From positions 2,852,001-2,916,000 of the forward strand of contig NZ_CP107819.1 in the NCBI RefSeq assembly GCF_036346295.1: DNA of 64,000 nucleotides. The letters run 5' to 3'. Origin of the DNA: Streptomyces sp. NBC_00536. GTDB taxonomy: Bacteria > Actinomycetota > Actinomycetes > Streptomycetales > Streptomycetaceae. Below are positions 10,553 through 19,612 of the stretch, one piece after another. How positions within the stretch are numbered: position 1 is the stretch's first letter; every line of letters begins with the position of its first letter. The notes under the pieces are model-generated. The model worked only from the letters and a program-made list of their open reading frames with translations, searched no databases and was not told the DNA's origin. A program made the position numbers and the translations under genes.

Positions 10553-10765
10553 GGACCCGCGCCTCAAACGCCGGCGAGGCTGGAGATACCCGGGCAGGGA
10601 GGGCCTCTCAGCCCGCCCGGCGATTGAGGGCCCGCCGGAGGCGCCGGGACCCGCGCCTCAAACGCCGGCGGGGCTGGGGATGCCCAGGCGGGGCGGGGAG
10701 GTGCCCCGGGGGCGGGGCCGGAATTCAGCCCGCCCGGCGATTGAGGGCCCGCTGGGGGCGCCGGG
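10553..10765. repeat. Two tandem copies of a hairpin-forming Streptomyces intergenic repeat
   Basis: The 351 bases between 10423 and 10773 hold no gene but two direct copies of one element (about 10553-10640 and 10648-10760). Each begins with GCGCCTCAAACGCCGGCG and ends with CCCGGCGATTGAGGGCCCG. The two ends of a copy are imperfect inverted repeats, so each copy can fold into a stem-loop. From memory, similar CCTCAAACGCC elements are common between Streptomyces genes. Here they lie after the stop of the minus-strand surface-protein gene's upstream neighbour and may act as a transcription end or be inert mobile-type repeats. Confidence 0.6.
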
Positions 10766-10773
10766 GTCGGGGG

Positions 10774-12030
10774 TCAGTCGTCGGACGGGGTGGAGGGGGG
10801 TGCGTCTTCCTCCAGGGGGCGCTTGCGGAGGAGGAGGACGACCATGCCGCCCAGGACCACCAGGCCCACGGCCAGGCCGGCGATGACCGGGGTGGCGGCG
10901 GAGCTGCCGCTGGCGGCCAGGCGTTGCTCGTCGGTGAGGCTCGTCGTACCCGTGGTGGACCGGGTGGCGCCGGTCGGCGGGCCGACGGTCGTCCCGGGCG
11001 AGCCCTGGGCCCGGACCACCCGGGTCGGCCACACCGCCGTGGCCACCGCGGAGGCCGAGGACTCGCTGGACCCGGCGACGATCAGGGCCCGGGCCTGTTC
11101 TCCGCTGGTGAAGACCCGGCCCACCGGAACCCTCATCGCACCCTGCACCATCACCGAGGCCACCCCGTCGGGCGTGCCCGCCGGGACCTCGAAGAACAGC
11201 TTGCTGCCGTTCCCCGCGGTGGTGACCGGCTGCCCGTCCGCGTCGACCACGCGCACGCCCATCGCCAGGGCCGCCGTGTCCGGGGTGACCGTCACGCTCT
11301 GCGCCCCCGTCCGGACGGTGACCGGCCCGATCCTGCTGCCCACCGGACCGGACACCTCGCCGGGGTCCAGCCCCAGCGAGGCCGGGGGCTCGGGCAGCTG
11401 CCCGGCGACCCGCTGGAGGTAGTCGGCCAGCTTCTCCGCCTCCGGGTCGGCCGCCTCCACCTGCGCGCCGTCGGCCAGCCGCCAGATCGCCACCTGGGTC
11501 CCGGCCGCCGCGCTCTCGGCGGTGAGCGGCCCGGCCCCGGCGGCCTTGGCCAGTCCCGCCAGGTCGTTCAACTGCGGGTAGGAGTGCTCCAGTACCCAGC
11601 GGATCCGGCCCGCGTCTCCGTGACCCCCGAGGGGGCTGCGGCTCCACGCGGTCTCCGTGTAGTGCGCCTCGGGCTGCGCGAAGCCGGCCAGGCCGACCCC
11701 GTACGTCTGGAGCATGCCGCCACCGTCGACCCGCATCTCGTACAGCCCGGCCGGGATCTGCTGCACCGCGCCGTCCTGGGTGCGCAGGACCGCCTGCCCG
11801 TAGGTCTTCAGTCCGTCGAGCACGGCGCTCGCGCCCTCCGGCGGCCGGGAGCCCACTCCGTCGGCCTCGGCGGCGGCCGCCGCGGTTCCGGGCGCGGTGG
11901 CGAGGGCGGCGGCCAGCAGCGCCATGGCGAGCGGCCGCCGCGCGGCGGCCCGCAGCCCGCCCCCCGGCGCGGCGGACGCGGCGGGTTCATTGGATGCGGC
12001 GGATCCGGCGGATGCGGCGGCGATCGACAC
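10774..12030 (-). CDS. Thioester-domain (TQXA-type) cell-surface protein lacking the thioester Cys
   Basis: A secreted, membrane-anchored protein of 418 residues. It has an N-terminal signal sequence with hydrophobic core PLAMALLAAALATAPG. A TQXA/thioester-like domain follows (MLQTYGVGLAGF..., WVLEHSYPQL, AAGTQVAIWRLADG). The extracellular region ends in a Ser/Thr-rich stalk, LAASGSS (a poor match to the LAxTG sortase signal), a transmembrane helix and a short RKR tail with an acidic end. In this family a Cys (YCID) and the Gln of TQ form an internal thioester; here the site reads YGVG and the whole protein contains no Cys. The start is GTG 12030 behind GGAGGGGAAGACT. Confidence 0.75.
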   Translation of the reverse strand: MSIAAASAGSAASNEPAASAAPGGGLRAAARRPLAMALLAAALATAPGTAAAAAEADGVGSRPPEGASAVLDGLKTYGQAVLRTQDGAVQQIPAGLYEMRVDGGGMLQTYGVGLAGFAQPEAHYTETAWSRSPLGGHGDAGRIRWVLEHSYPQLNDLAGLAKAAGAGPLTAESAAAGTQVAIWRLADGAQVEAADPEAEKLADYLQRVAGQLPEPPASLGLDPGEVSGPVGSRIGPVTVRTGAQSVTVTPDTAALAMGVRVVDADGQPVTTAGNGSKLFFEVPAGTPDGVASVMVQGAMRVPVGRVFTSGEQARALIVAGSSESSASAVATAVWPTRVVRAQGSPGTTVGPPTGATRSTTGTTSLTDEQRLAASGSSAATPVIAGLAVGLVVLGGMVVLLLRKRPLEEDAPPSTPSDD

Positions 12031-12098
12031 AGTCTTCCCCTCCGGGCCAAAGACCCAGGTGCCCGTGAGTTCCGTGGAATCCTAGCGGCCCCGAACAT

Positions 12099-12500
12099 TC
12101 AGCCCACCGCCGCCTTCTGAGCTTCCGTCAGCGGAGCGTCCACGCGGACGATGCGGCGGAAGGCCGCGGTCCCGCGGTTGAGGTCGTGCCCGATGGCCAC
12201 CGCGTCGATCTCCGCCGAGACCCACCGTTTGCCGTCGTTCTCCTCGTCGCGCACCCGCAGCCGCCCGTGCACCACCAGGGGTTCGCCCGAGGCGACCGAC
12301 CCCGCGAGGTTGACGGCGAGCGCCCGGCGCGCCCACACGGTGTAGAAGCTGGTCGAACCGTCCTTCCAGTTCTCCCGCTGCCGGTCCCAGTACCGCGGGG
12401 TCACGGCGAACCGGAATCTGACCACCGCCCCGTTCGGCGATTCCCGGTAGTCCATCCCCGTCGCCACATTCCCCACCAGCGTCACCAGGGTGTCGTTCAT
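12099..12500 (-). CDS. Short single-stranded DNA-binding protein (SsbB-like)
   Basis: A 133-residue OB-fold protein beginning MNDTLVTLVGNVATGMDYRE, with VVRFRFAVTPRYWDRQRENW and FYTVWARRALAVNLAGSV, the SSB signature order. It lacks the long Gly-rich linker and acidic DDDIPF-type tail of the housekeeping SSB. It therefore resembles the second, shorter SSB paralogue of Streptomyces, reported to act in sporulation-linked chromosome segregation. The gene stands alone with about 90 bases upstream. The assignment to SsbB rather than SsbA rests on the missing tail. Confidence 0.9.
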   Translation of the reverse strand: MNDTLVTLVGNVATGMDYRESPNGAVVRFRFAVTPRYWDRQRENWKDGSTSFYTVWARRALAVNLAGSVASGEPLVVHGRLRVRDEENDGKRWVSAEIDAVAIGHDLNRGTAAFRRIVRVDAPLTEAQKAAVG

Positions 12501-12593
12501 CCCGGCCGCCCCCTCCCCCTCGACGTGAGTCGACTCGCTCAGTACGTCCCCCCATGCTGGCCCGGCCGACGGCTCCCCGCCCCGGCCTGTGGA

Positions 12594-14498
12594 CTACTGA
12601 CGGGTTGTGGACAACCTCGCCACCGTCGCGTACTGCTCGCGCACCTCCCGGTAGCGCAGCAGCTCCGCCGCGACCGGCTCCAGCACCCGCGCCCGCCCGC
12701 ATCCGGCCGCCGCCTGCCGCAGCCGCTGTTCGGCGTCCTGCCCGTACCGCCGGGCGGGGCCGCGGGCCGCGATCGAGCAGGCCCACTCCACCAGCGGACC
12801 GCCCACGATGCCCGCCACCATGAGCAGCACCGGCGGCAGCAGCAGCGGGTCCAGCACCCCGACGATCTGGCCCGCCAGCCACAGCCCTCCGAAGATCTGG
12901 AGCAGCGTCATGGCCGCCTGGGTCAGGACCGCGGCGGGCCACCACGCGGGGCGCGGCGGCTTCCCGCTGGGCACGCCCACCGTCGCCGTCAGCTCGTCCA
13001 GCGCCTCCGGCAGCCCCTCGCCGCCCCGGACCGCGGTCTCCCGTACGGCCTGGGCCCAGGGGTCGGGCAGCCCGTTCACCGCCTCGTCGGAGACGGTGCG
13101 CACGGCCTGTTCCACCCGCTGGCGCGCGGTCACCTCCGCCTCGGCCGGGGCCTGCGCGGTCCCGGACCCGGGACCGCGGCCGCCGATCACGGCCAGGGCG
13201 GCCAGCCCGGCCAGCGTGCGCGGGGCGCGGCGGCCCTCGTACCACCGCCACAGCCGCAGCCACGGCGTCCCGCACGCCTTTCCGGCGTTGCGCCGCCAGG
13301 CGCGCTCGGCGGCCAGCCCGGCGGCGTACGCCCCGACCGCCTCGGCGAGCCGGTCCTCGAACCCGGCCCGGGCGGCCTCGCCGATCTCCGGTCCGGAGTG
13401 CCCGTCGGCGATGTACAGCGGGCGCAGCCGCACCGCCGCCCGGTCGACGTCGGCGGCGATCCGCCGGGTCGCGGCGCCCCGCTCCTGGGTGAACTGGGCG
13501 AGCAGTTCGCGCAGTTCACCCAGCCCTTCGCCGGTGAGCGCGGAGAGCCCGAGCACGGTCGCGCCGGGTTCGCCGTGCTCGCCGAGCGCGATCCCGTCCT
13601 CGTCGAGGAGCCGGCGCAGGTCGTCGAGGACCAGGTCGGCGGCCTCGCCGGGCAGCCGGTCCAGCTGGTTGAGCACGACGAAGGTCACCTCGGCGTGCCC
13701 GGCGAGCGGCCGCAGGTAGCGCTCGTGCAGCACGGCGTCGGCGTACTTCTCGGGGTCGACCACCCACACCACCGCGTCCACGAGCGCCAGCACCCGGTCC
13801 ACGTGGTCGCGGTGCGCGCCGACCGCCGAGTCCAGGTCGGGGAGGTCCACCAGGACCATCCCGCGCAGCGCCCCCGCCTCGGAGGTCTCGCGCGGGCGCC
13901 GCCGCAGCCGGCCGGGGATCTCCAGCCGGTCCAGGAGTCCGGCGGCGCCGTCGGACCAGCTGCACGCGATGGGCGCGGCGGTGGTCGGGCGGCGCAGACC
14001 GGTTTCCGAAATCTGTACCCCGGCGAGTGAATTGAAGAGCGTGGACTTGCCGCTTCCGGTGGCTCCGGCGATCGCGACGACCGTGTGCTGCGCCGACAGC
14101 CCGCGCCGGGCGGCGTATTCGTCGAGCACCCGCCCCGCCTCGGCCAGCGTTTTGCCGTCGAGCCGGGTGCGGGACAGTCCGACCAGCTGGCGCAGGGCTT
14201 CGAGCCGGGTCCGCAGCGCCTGGCCCTCGGGGCTGAGCGGCGGTGCGGAGGGAGCCTTGCCGCCGTCGTTCCCGGCTCCGGAGACGGCCCGTACGAGCGC
14301 CTCGTCGGCGCCGCCGTTGCCGTCCGGGTCGTCGTCGGGGCCGTCGCCCGGGCCCGTACCGGTGCGGCGCGACCGTGCGATGAACCCGTCGTCCCAGCGC
14401 GGCCGGCCCTCGCCGTCCTGCTCGTGCGCACGATCACCGTCGTGATCGTGATCGTGATCATGGTCGCGGTCGTCGGTTCGGTCGGTCAGGGCGGTCAC
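12594..14498 (-). CDS. Dynamin-like/Era-type GTPase (YfjP family), membrane-associated
   Basis: A large GTPase of 634 residues. The G1 loop GATGSGKSTLFNSL lies near residue 146, switch-type T-T in RRPTTAAP, G3 in VDLPDLDS and G4 in LNQLD. The C-terminal part has two hydrophobic segments (VLTQAAMTLLQIFGGLWLAG and LLLPPVLLMVAGIVGG), suggesting membrane association. The N-terminus carries an odd His-Asp alternating run (DHDHDHDHDGD, residues 12-22) that could bind metal or be low-complexity noise. It begins 4 bases downstream of the second GTPase gene's stop, so the two are co-transcribed. The pair is conserved in Streptomyces, and a membrane-remodelling role is an inference from family. Confidence 0.85.
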   Translation of the reverse strand: MTALTDRTDDRDHDHDHDHDGDRAHEQDGEGRPRWDDGFIARSRRTGTGPGDGPDDDPDGNGGADEALVRAVSGAGNDGGKAPSAPPLSPEGQALRTRLEALRQLVGLSRTRLDGKTLAEAGRVLDEYAARRGLSAQHTVVAIAGATGSGKSTLFNSLAGVQISETGLRRPTTAAPIACSWSDGAAGLLDRLEIPGRLRRRPRETSEAGALRGMVLVDLPDLDSAVGAHRDHVDRVLALVDAVVWVVDPEKYADAVLHERYLRPLAGHAEVTFVVLNQLDRLPGEAADLVLDDLRRLLDEDGIALGEHGEPGATVLGLSALTGEGLGELRELLAQFTQERGAATRRIAADVDRAAVRLRPLYIADGHSGPEIGEAARAGFEDRLAEAVGAYAAGLAAERAWRRNAGKACGTPWLRLWRWYEGRRAPRTLAGLAALAVIGGRGPGSGTAQAPAEAEVTARQRVEQAVRTVSDEAVNGLPDPWAQAVRETAVRGGEGLPEALDELTATVGVPSGKPPRPAWWPAAVLTQAAMTLLQIFGGLWLAGQIVGVLDPLLLPPVLLMVAGIVGGPLVEWACSIAARGPARRYGQDAEQRLRQAAAGCGRARVLEPVAAELLRYREVREQYATVARLSTTRQ

Positions 14499-14502
14499 CG
14501 CG

Positions 14503-16131
14503 TCACCTCTCCTTCTGCAGTACGGACAGCGCGGCGATCAGTTCTGCCTGGGGTTCCGGGGTCACTTCGAGCGCTTCGAGGGGGGCGAGGCGGCGGTCGC
14601 GTTCGGCCCGCAGCACCTGGTCGAGGTGGGTGGCGACGAGTTCGCCGCCTCGGTCGCGCAGCCGCAGGGCCACCTGTACGCCGACCCGCTCGGCCAGCTT
14701 CTCGCCCGCCGCCCGGGCCCGCTTGCCGCCGAGCAGCACGGCGACGAGCAGGGCGGCCACGACGTCCGGGTCGGGCCCGGGCTGCTTCTCCAGCCGGCTC
14801 ACTTCCTCCTCGGCCAGCTCCTCCAGGACGCGCCGCCAGCGCCGTACGGCCATCCCGATGCGCTCGCCCGCCTCCCGGTCGGGCGCGGCCGGCGGGACGG
14901 CGGCGGCGGCCGGTTCGCGGCGCCAGGCCTGCGCGATCCGCTCGTCGGCGGCGGCCACGGCGCATTGCAGCAGGGCGGCGAGCGACTCGGCGAGCGAGTC
15001 GAGGAGTTCGTCGGCGGTGGTGTCGAGGGGGTAGCCGCGCCAGCGGGTGAGGGCGTCCCCGGCAAGCACGGCGCCGTTGTCGAGCCGGGTGCGGACCCGC
15101 TTGCCCTCCCGCTTGTACGCGTCTTCGACGGCGGAGGTCAGCCGTACGGCGGCGGCGTGCTGGGCCGCGACGGCGGAGGCCAGTTCGGGCATCCGGCGGG
15201 AGAGCGAGTCCAGCACCCCGAGCGCGGTCCGGCCGACGGCCTGCTGCCGCGCGGCGGGGTCCTGCGCGTGGTGGCTGAGCCAGGCGAACAGCGGGGCCAC
15301 CGCACTGGCGGGCAGCAGCCCGCCGTCCCCGGCCGACTCGGGCAGCTCCGGAACGGTGAACCGCGGTACGTCGCCCAGCCCGGCCCGCGTGAGCAGCGCG
15401 GCGTACTGCCGCGAGACCTCGCCCAGGACCTGGTGCGGCACCCGGTCCAGGACGGTGACCAGGGTCGCCTTGTACTCCTTGGCGGTGCGCAGCAGGTGCC
15501 AGGGGACGGCGTCGGCGTAGCGGGAGGCGGTGGTCACCATGACCCAGACGTCGGCGGCGCAGATCAGTTCGGCGGCCAGGGTCCGGTTGTCGACGACGAG
15601 GGAGTCGATGTCGGGGGCGTCGAGGACGGCGAGGCCGCGCGGCAGGGTGCTGACGGTCTCGATGCGCAGTTCGCGCGGCTGCCCGCCGCGGGTGGCGGCC
15701 GGGCGGCGGCCGAGCCCCTTGCGGGTGGCCGGAACGGCTTCTTCCTCCCCCTGCGGGAGCCAGACGCGCATCAGATCGGGGAGCACCCGCATCCCGGCGA
15801 ACCAGTGGTGGTCATCCGGGTGGCAGACGAGGACGGGCGTCCGGGTCGTGGGCCGGAGCACTCCGGCTTCACTCACCTGGCGTCCCACGAGGGAGTTGAC
15901 GAGGGTGGACTTGCCGGCCCCGGTGGATCCGCCGACGACGGCGAGCAACGGGGCTTCGGGGGCTTTGAGCCGGGGCACGAGGTAGTCGTCGAGCTGTGCG
16001 AGCAGCTCCGATCTGGTCTGACGGGCGCGCGGGGCGCCGGGCAGGGGCAGCGGCAGACGCACGGAGGCTACCCGGTCGCGCACGGCGGAGAGGGCATCGA
16101 GCAGCTGAGGCCGAACATCCAAGGTCACCAC
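14503..16131 (-). CDS. Dynamin-like GTPase, partner of the downstream GTPase
   Basis: A 542-residue GTPase with G1 [16 protein letters not shown] near residue 72, RPTTRTP (switch I), LDAPDIDS (G3) and VTVLDRVP (a weak G4, lacking the NKxD Asn). The C-terminal half is long and helical with no clear membrane segment, unlike its partner, so the two may form a hetero-assembly. The start is GTG 16131 (MVTLDVRPQ); GTG 16128 is one codon later. No ribosome binding site is obvious. A GGTCAC (16123-16128) / GTGACC (16153-16158) inverted repeat spans the start region and might be regulatory. Confidence 0.82.
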   Translation of the reverse strand: MVTLDVRPQLLDALSAVRDRVASVRLPLPLPGAPRARQTRSELLAQLDDYLVPRLKAPEAPLLAVVGGSTGAGKSTLVNSLVGRQVSEAGVLRPTTRTPVLVCHPDDHHWFAGMRVLPDLMRVWLPQGEEEAVPATRKGLGRRPAATRGGQPRELRIETVSTLPRGLAVLDAPDIDSLVVDNRTLAAELICAADVWVMVTTASRYADAVPWHLLRTAKEYKATLVTVLDRVPHQVLGEVSRQYAALLTRAGLGDVPRFTVPELPESAGDGGLLPASAVAPLFAWLSHHAQDPAARQQAVGRTALGVLDSLSRRMPELASAVAAQHAAAVRLTSAVEDAYKREGKRVRTRLDNGAVLAGDALTRWRGYPLDTTADELLDSLAESLAALLQCAVAAADERIAQAWRREPAAAAVPPAAPDREAGERIGMAVRRWRRVLEELAEEEVSRLEKQPGPDPDVVAALLVAVLLGGKRARAAGEKLAERVGVQVALRLRDRGGELVATHLDQVLRAERDRRLAPLEALEVTPEPQAELIAALSVLQKER

Positions 16132-16501
16132 ATGTGAAGAATGCCCAATTTGTGACCTTTTTTGAAGCTTATACGTCTCCAGCGCGGCGAACGCGACTCC
16201 AGTGGGCCACCCAGCGGGCACGGCCGGCGACTCCCGGCGGGTGGCCGCCGGGAGATCCCGGACAGACGGGACGAGTGGGGCAGGGGCATAACGAGTGCAC
16301 AACACCCGGGGCGCCGCGGCGCAAAACCGATGCGAGAATCGCACCTGCCTGCGATTATCGGGACCGCTTCACCGAACCTCCACATCGTGGCACGCGGGGG
16401 AAGCAACCGGGACAAGGCGGCCGGAGCCCTATCCTTGACCCGGCACGGACCGCAGCCCCACCCCCACCCCGGGGCTCCAGGCCCCACAAGGCCACCTTCC
16501 G
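16132..16501. other. Intergenic region with a strong stem-loop
   Basis: These 370 bases hold no gene I can support. They contain a perfect 10-bp stem, CTCCCGGCGG / CCGCCGGGAG, at 16231-16254 with a GTGG loop, in the leader of the minus-strand GTPase operon. They should also hold the tRNA promoter near the right end. A short run TTTTTTGAAG lies at about 16157-16166. Confidence 0.4.
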
Positions 16502-16574
16502 GCCCCCGTAGCTCAGTGGATAGAGCAGGTGCCTTCTAAGCACTTGGCCGCAGGTTCGAGTCCTGCCGGGGGCA
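16502..16574 (+). tRNA. tRNA-Arg (anticodon TCT)
   Basis: A 73-base cloverleaf. The acceptor strand GCCCCCG (16502-16508) pairs with CGGGGGC (16567-16573), and the discriminator is A 16574. The D-arm is GCTCAGTGGATAGAGC, the anticodon stem GTGC/GCAC carries loop CTTCTAA (anticodon TCT, reading AGA), and the T-loop is GGTTCGAGTCC. CCA is not encoded. It marks the junction between housekeeping genes and the biosynthetic cluster. Confidence 0.96.
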
Positions 16575-16590
16575 CTCTTCCGCCACCACC

Positions 16591-16619
16591 CGAAGCCCTC
16601 CCCCACGGGAGGGCTTTCG
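16591..16619 (+). terminator. Terminator after tRNA-Arg
   Basis: CGAAGCCCTCCC (16591-16602) pairs with GGGAGGGCTTTCG (16607-16619) across a short loop and ends in TTT. It is placed 17 bases after the tRNA and also in the path of the minus-strand cluster operon that ends at 16660, so it may serve both. Confidence 0.7.
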
Positions 16620-16659
16620 TGCGGGTGGCCGGTTCGGGTGGGCGGTTCGGGTGGTCGGT

Positions 16660-17433
16660 TCAGCCGGTGGTGGCCAGTTGTCGGGCGATGGTGCCCAGCA
16701 GGGGGGCGTGCTGCTCCGTCAGGTAGAAGTGGCCGCCGGGCAGGACGGTCAGGTCGAAGCCCTCGGGGGCCACGTCGGCCCATGCGGCCATGTCCTCGGG
16801 GGTGGTGGACGGGTCCCGGTCGCCGATGTAGGCGTGGACGGGGCAGCCGACCGGGGTTTCGGGGCGCGGGCCGTAGGTGCCGACGACCGTGAAGTCCGCC
16901 CGGATCGCCGGCAGCACGATCTCCCGCAGGTCCGGGTCGTCCAGCAGGGCGTCGTTGGTGCCGCCGAGGCGTCGGACCTCGGCGATCAGCGCGTCGTCGC
17001 TCTCCGTGTGCAGGGTGCGCGGGGTCAGCCGGTGCGGGGCCTTGCGGCTCGACACGTGGAGCGCCGCGGGGCGCACCGCGTGCCTGCTCTCCAGGCGCAG
17101 CGCCACCTCGTAGGCCACGGAGGCGCCCATGCTGTGGCCGAAGACCGACACCGGTACGTCCAGGAAGGGCAGCAGCGCGGCGGTGACGTGGTCGGCGAGT
17201 TCCTCCATGCTCTCGATGCACGGGTCGGTGAGCCGCTCGTGGCGGCCCGGGTAGCGGGCGACGAGGACCTCCGTGTCGCGGTCGAAGGCGGTGCCCCAGC
17301 TGTGGAAGTAGCCCGCCGAGCCGCCCGCGTGGGGCAGGACCAGCAGCCGTCGGCGGGGGGCGGCGCTCACGGCGTACCGCCGGAACCACCGGTCGCTGTC
17401 GGCCTCGACAAGGGTGTCGGTGCGGAGGGTCAT
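16660..17433 (-). CDS. Type II (editing) thioesterase of the NRPS/PKS cluster
   Basis: A 257-residue alpha/beta hydrolase of the GrsT/TycF family, which frees stalled or wrong acyl groups from carrier proteins. It shows RLLVLPHAGGSAGYFHSW, the nucleophile elbow VFGHSMGASVAYEV, the aspartate region in YIGDRDPSTTP and the catalytic His in LPGGHFYL. It is the last gene of the long minus-strand operon and overlaps the tRNA-deacylase gene by four bases (ATGA). It could serve the NRPS, the type II PKS or both. Confidence 0.93.
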   Translation of the reverse strand: MTLRTDTLVEADSDRWFRRYAVSAAPRRRLLVLPHAGGSAGYFHSWGTAFDRDTEVLVARYPGRHERLTDPCIESMEELADHVTAALLPFLDVPVSVFGHSMGASVAYEVALRLESRHAVRPAALHVSSRKAPHRLTPRTLHTESDDALIAEVRRLGGTNDALLDDPDLREIVLPAIRADFTVVGTYGPRPETPVGCPVHAYIGDRDPSTTPEDMAAWADVAPEGFDLTVLPGGHFYLTEQHAPLLGTIARQLATTG

Positions 17434-17933
17434 CCTGTCATCCTCTGGGCCATGGGGTGTTGGGCGATCGCCTCTACCCGGGGTCGGGCCAGCGCGACGT
17501 AATCGGCCGTGGCCAGGGCCACCGACCGGTCGAGCCGGGCCGCGTTGAAGAAGATCTCGTCGTGCACGAGCAGTTCGGGATCGACCACGAGGTCCAGCTC
17601 GGGATCGCGGGCGAAGGGCACGACGGAGCCGCTGACGCTGCCCGCCAGCCGCTCGGCCACCTCGCGGGTCGCGAACGACGCCTCCGTGCCGCGGTACATG
17701 TCGCGGAGCCCGTCCAGGTCGACCTTGCGGTCCCCGGGCACGACGGCCAGGACGTACCGGCGGGTGCGCCGGGTCAGCGCGACCCGGACCACCAGGCATT
17801 TGGCGGCCTGTGCCAGGGCGTGGCGGCGGAGCAGGCTGGCGGGTTCGGTGCGGCCTTCCGGGGCGTGGTCGATGACCCGGAAGCGCGCCTGGCTCCGCTC
17901 CAGCTGCCCCATGAGCCAGTCGTGCGTGGTCAT
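17430..17933 (-). CDS. YbaK/ProX-type aminoacyl-tRNA deacylase
   Basis: A 167-residue trans-editing domain protein of the YbaK/EbsC/ProRS-INS family, which removes wrong amino acids from tRNA in the cytosol. The order RFRVIDHAPEGRTEPASLLR, HALAQAAKCLVVRVAL (the conserved Lys), VLAVVPGDRKVDLDGL and SGSVVPFARDP follows the family. It overlaps both neighbours by four bases (SerA upstream, thioesterase downstream), so it belongs to the diaminopropionate operon. A plausible role, inferred, is to clear tRNAs mischarged with diaminopropionate or another cluster-specific amino acid. The specific tRNA cannot be read from sequence. Confidence 0.85.
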   Translation of the reverse strand: MTTHDWLMGQLERSQARFRVIDHAPEGRTEPASLLRRHALAQAAKCLVVRVALTRRTRRYVLAVVPGDRKVDLDGLRDMYRGTEASFATREVAERLAGSVSGSVVPFARDPELDLVVDPELLVHDEIFFNAARLDRSVALATADYVALARPRVEAIAQHPMAQRMTG

Positions 17934-19567
17934 CTCGGATACTCCATCGCCCAGTTGAGGGTGGCGTCGACCGCGGCTGCCGCGTCGTCGAGGAAGGGGC
18001 GCGCGGCCGGGCCGCCCAGGCCCGCCGCGCCGGGTCCGGTACCGCCCGGGGCGAGGGGGCCCTGGCCCACCGCCACCAGGACCTCCGCGCCGCCGGAGGG
18101 GTGGCGGGCGATCTGGAGGGTCTCCACCGGGATCCCGGCGCGGCCGAGCACCTCGCCGACCGCGGCGATCACTCCGGGCCGGTCGGGGGCGCGGAAGAAC
18201 GCGAGGTCTCCGGTGAGCGCGAGGTCGACCTCGAACCCGCGGACCTCCACGAGCCGTTCGCCGCCGCGCAGCCCGGTCAGGGTGCCCGACACGGAGACCC
18301 GTTCACCGGAGGGCAGCGTTCCGGCGACGGTGACCAGGCTCCGGTGCACGGGGTGGTCGGGGCCGGTGCTCAGCCCGGCGCCGAGGCCCCGCTCCTCCGC
18401 GATCAGCGGGGCGTTGACGTAGGAGACGCCTCCTTCGACCACCGCGCCGAGCGCGCCCTTGAGCGCGGCGAGTTCCAGCACACCGGTGTCGTGGCGGCAG
18501 ATCTCGCCGGAGACCGTCACCTGGAGCGTCCGGGGCAGTCCGCCCGCGGTCGCCGTGAACAGGCGGCTGAGCCGTTCGGTGAGGGTGAGCCACGGGTCGA
18601 GGTCGTCGTCGACCGTGCCCATCCGCACGTTGACCGCCTCGGGCACGAAGCGCCCCGACAGGGCTTGGCGTACGGACTCGGCGACACAGACGCCCGCGCG
18701 TTCCTGGGCTTCGGCGGTGCCGGCGCCGAGGTGCGGGGTGACGACCACGTTGTCCAGTTCGAACAGCGGGGAGTCGGTGCAGGGCTCGGTCGAGAAGACG
18801 TCGACGGCGGCGCCCGCGACACGGCCCTCCTTGAGCGCCGCGTACAGCTCGGCCTCGTCGACGATCCCGCCGCGGGCCGCGTTGACGATCCGGACACCCG
18901 GCTTGACCCGGTGCAGCGCGTCGAATCCGATGAGCCCGGCCGTCTCGGGCGTCTTGGGCAGGTGGACGGTCAGGAAGTCGCTCTCCGCGAGGAGTTCGTC
19001 GAGTCCGACCACGCGCACACCGGTCCGCTCGGCGTGCCCGGGCTGTACGTACGGGTCGTACGCGAGCAGCCGCATGTCGAAGGCGGCCATCCGGCGGGCC
19101 ACCAGCGTGCCGATCCGGCCGAGGCCGACGATGCCGAGGGTCTTGCCGGAGAGCTCGACACCGGTGAACCGGCTGCGCTTCCAGTGGCCTTCCTTGAGCG
19201 CCGCGTCGGCCTGCGGGATGTTCCGGGCGACGGCGAGCAGCAGGCCGACGGTCAGCTCGGCGGCGCTGACCACATTGGAGGTGGGGGCGTTGACCACCAT
19301 GACGCCGGCCCGGGAGGCGGCGCTCACGTCCACGTTGTCCAGGCCGACTCCGGCCCGGCCGATCACCTTGAGCCGGGTGCCCGCCGCGATGGCCTCCGCG
19401 TCCATGCGGGTGGCACTGCGTACGAGTACCGCGTCGGCCTCGGGCAGCGCCGCCAGCAGCGCCGCCCGGTCGGCGCCCGCGCAGTGCCGGATCTCGAAGT
19501 CCGGGCCCAGGGCGTCGACGGTGGCGGGAGAGAGTTCCTCGGCGATCAGTACGACTGGCCTATCCAT
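17930..19567 (-). CDS. serA: D-3-phosphoglycerate dehydrogenase (cluster-specific SerA)
   Basis: A full-length 545-residue phosphoglycerate dehydrogenase that makes 3-phosphohydroxypyruvate, the precursor of O-phosphoserine. The NAD-binding motif GIVGLGRIGTLVARR lies near residue 146; GRAGVGLDNVDV, NAARGGIVDE and TPHLGAGTAEAQ carry the catalytic Arg/Glu/His region. A C-terminal ACT domain (FRAPDRPGVIAAVGEVLGRA) is kept, so serine feedback control is possible. It sits directly after SbnA-like and SbnB-like genes. Because SbnA uses O-phosphoserine, this copy probably boosts precursor for diaminopropionate. The Gly/Pro-rich stretch after the ACT domain (APGGTGPGAAGLGG) is unusual. A housekeeping copy presumably exists elsewhere. 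Confidence 0.93.
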   Translation of the reverse strand: MDRPVVLIAEELSPATVDALGPDFEIRHCAGADRAALLAALPEADAVLVRSATRMDAEAIAAGTRLKVIGRAGVGLDNVDVSAASRAGVMVVNAPTSNVVSAAELTVGLLLAVARNIPQADAALKEGHWKRSRFTGVELSGKTLGIVGLGRIGTLVARRMAAFDMRLLAYDPYVQPGHAERTGVRVVGLDELLAESDFLTVHLPKTPETAGLIGFDALHRVKPGVRIVNAARGGIVDEAELYAALKEGRVAGAAVDVFSTEPCTDSPLFELDNVVVTPHLGAGTAEAQERAGVCVAESVRQALSGRFVPEAVNVRMGTVDDDLDPWLTLTERLSRLFTATAGGLPRTLQVTVSGEICRHDTGVLELAALKGALGAVVEGGVSYVNAPLIAEERGLGAGLSTGPDHPVHRSLVTVAGTLPSGERVSVSGTLTGLRGGERLVEVRGFEVDLALTGDLAFFRAPDRPGVIAAVGEVLGRAGIPVETLQIARHPSGGAEVLVAVGQGPLAPGGTGPGAAGLGGPAARPFLDDAAAAVDATLNWAMEYPR

Positions 19568-19612
19568 GACGCGATTCCTTGTCTCGCGGGGGGCGTGCTT
19601 CGGATGCCGGAT

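Noticed and set aside
16502..16574. Attachment site of an integrative element
   Set aside because: No integrase and no second copy of the tRNA 3' end were found in the window; kept only as a possibility.
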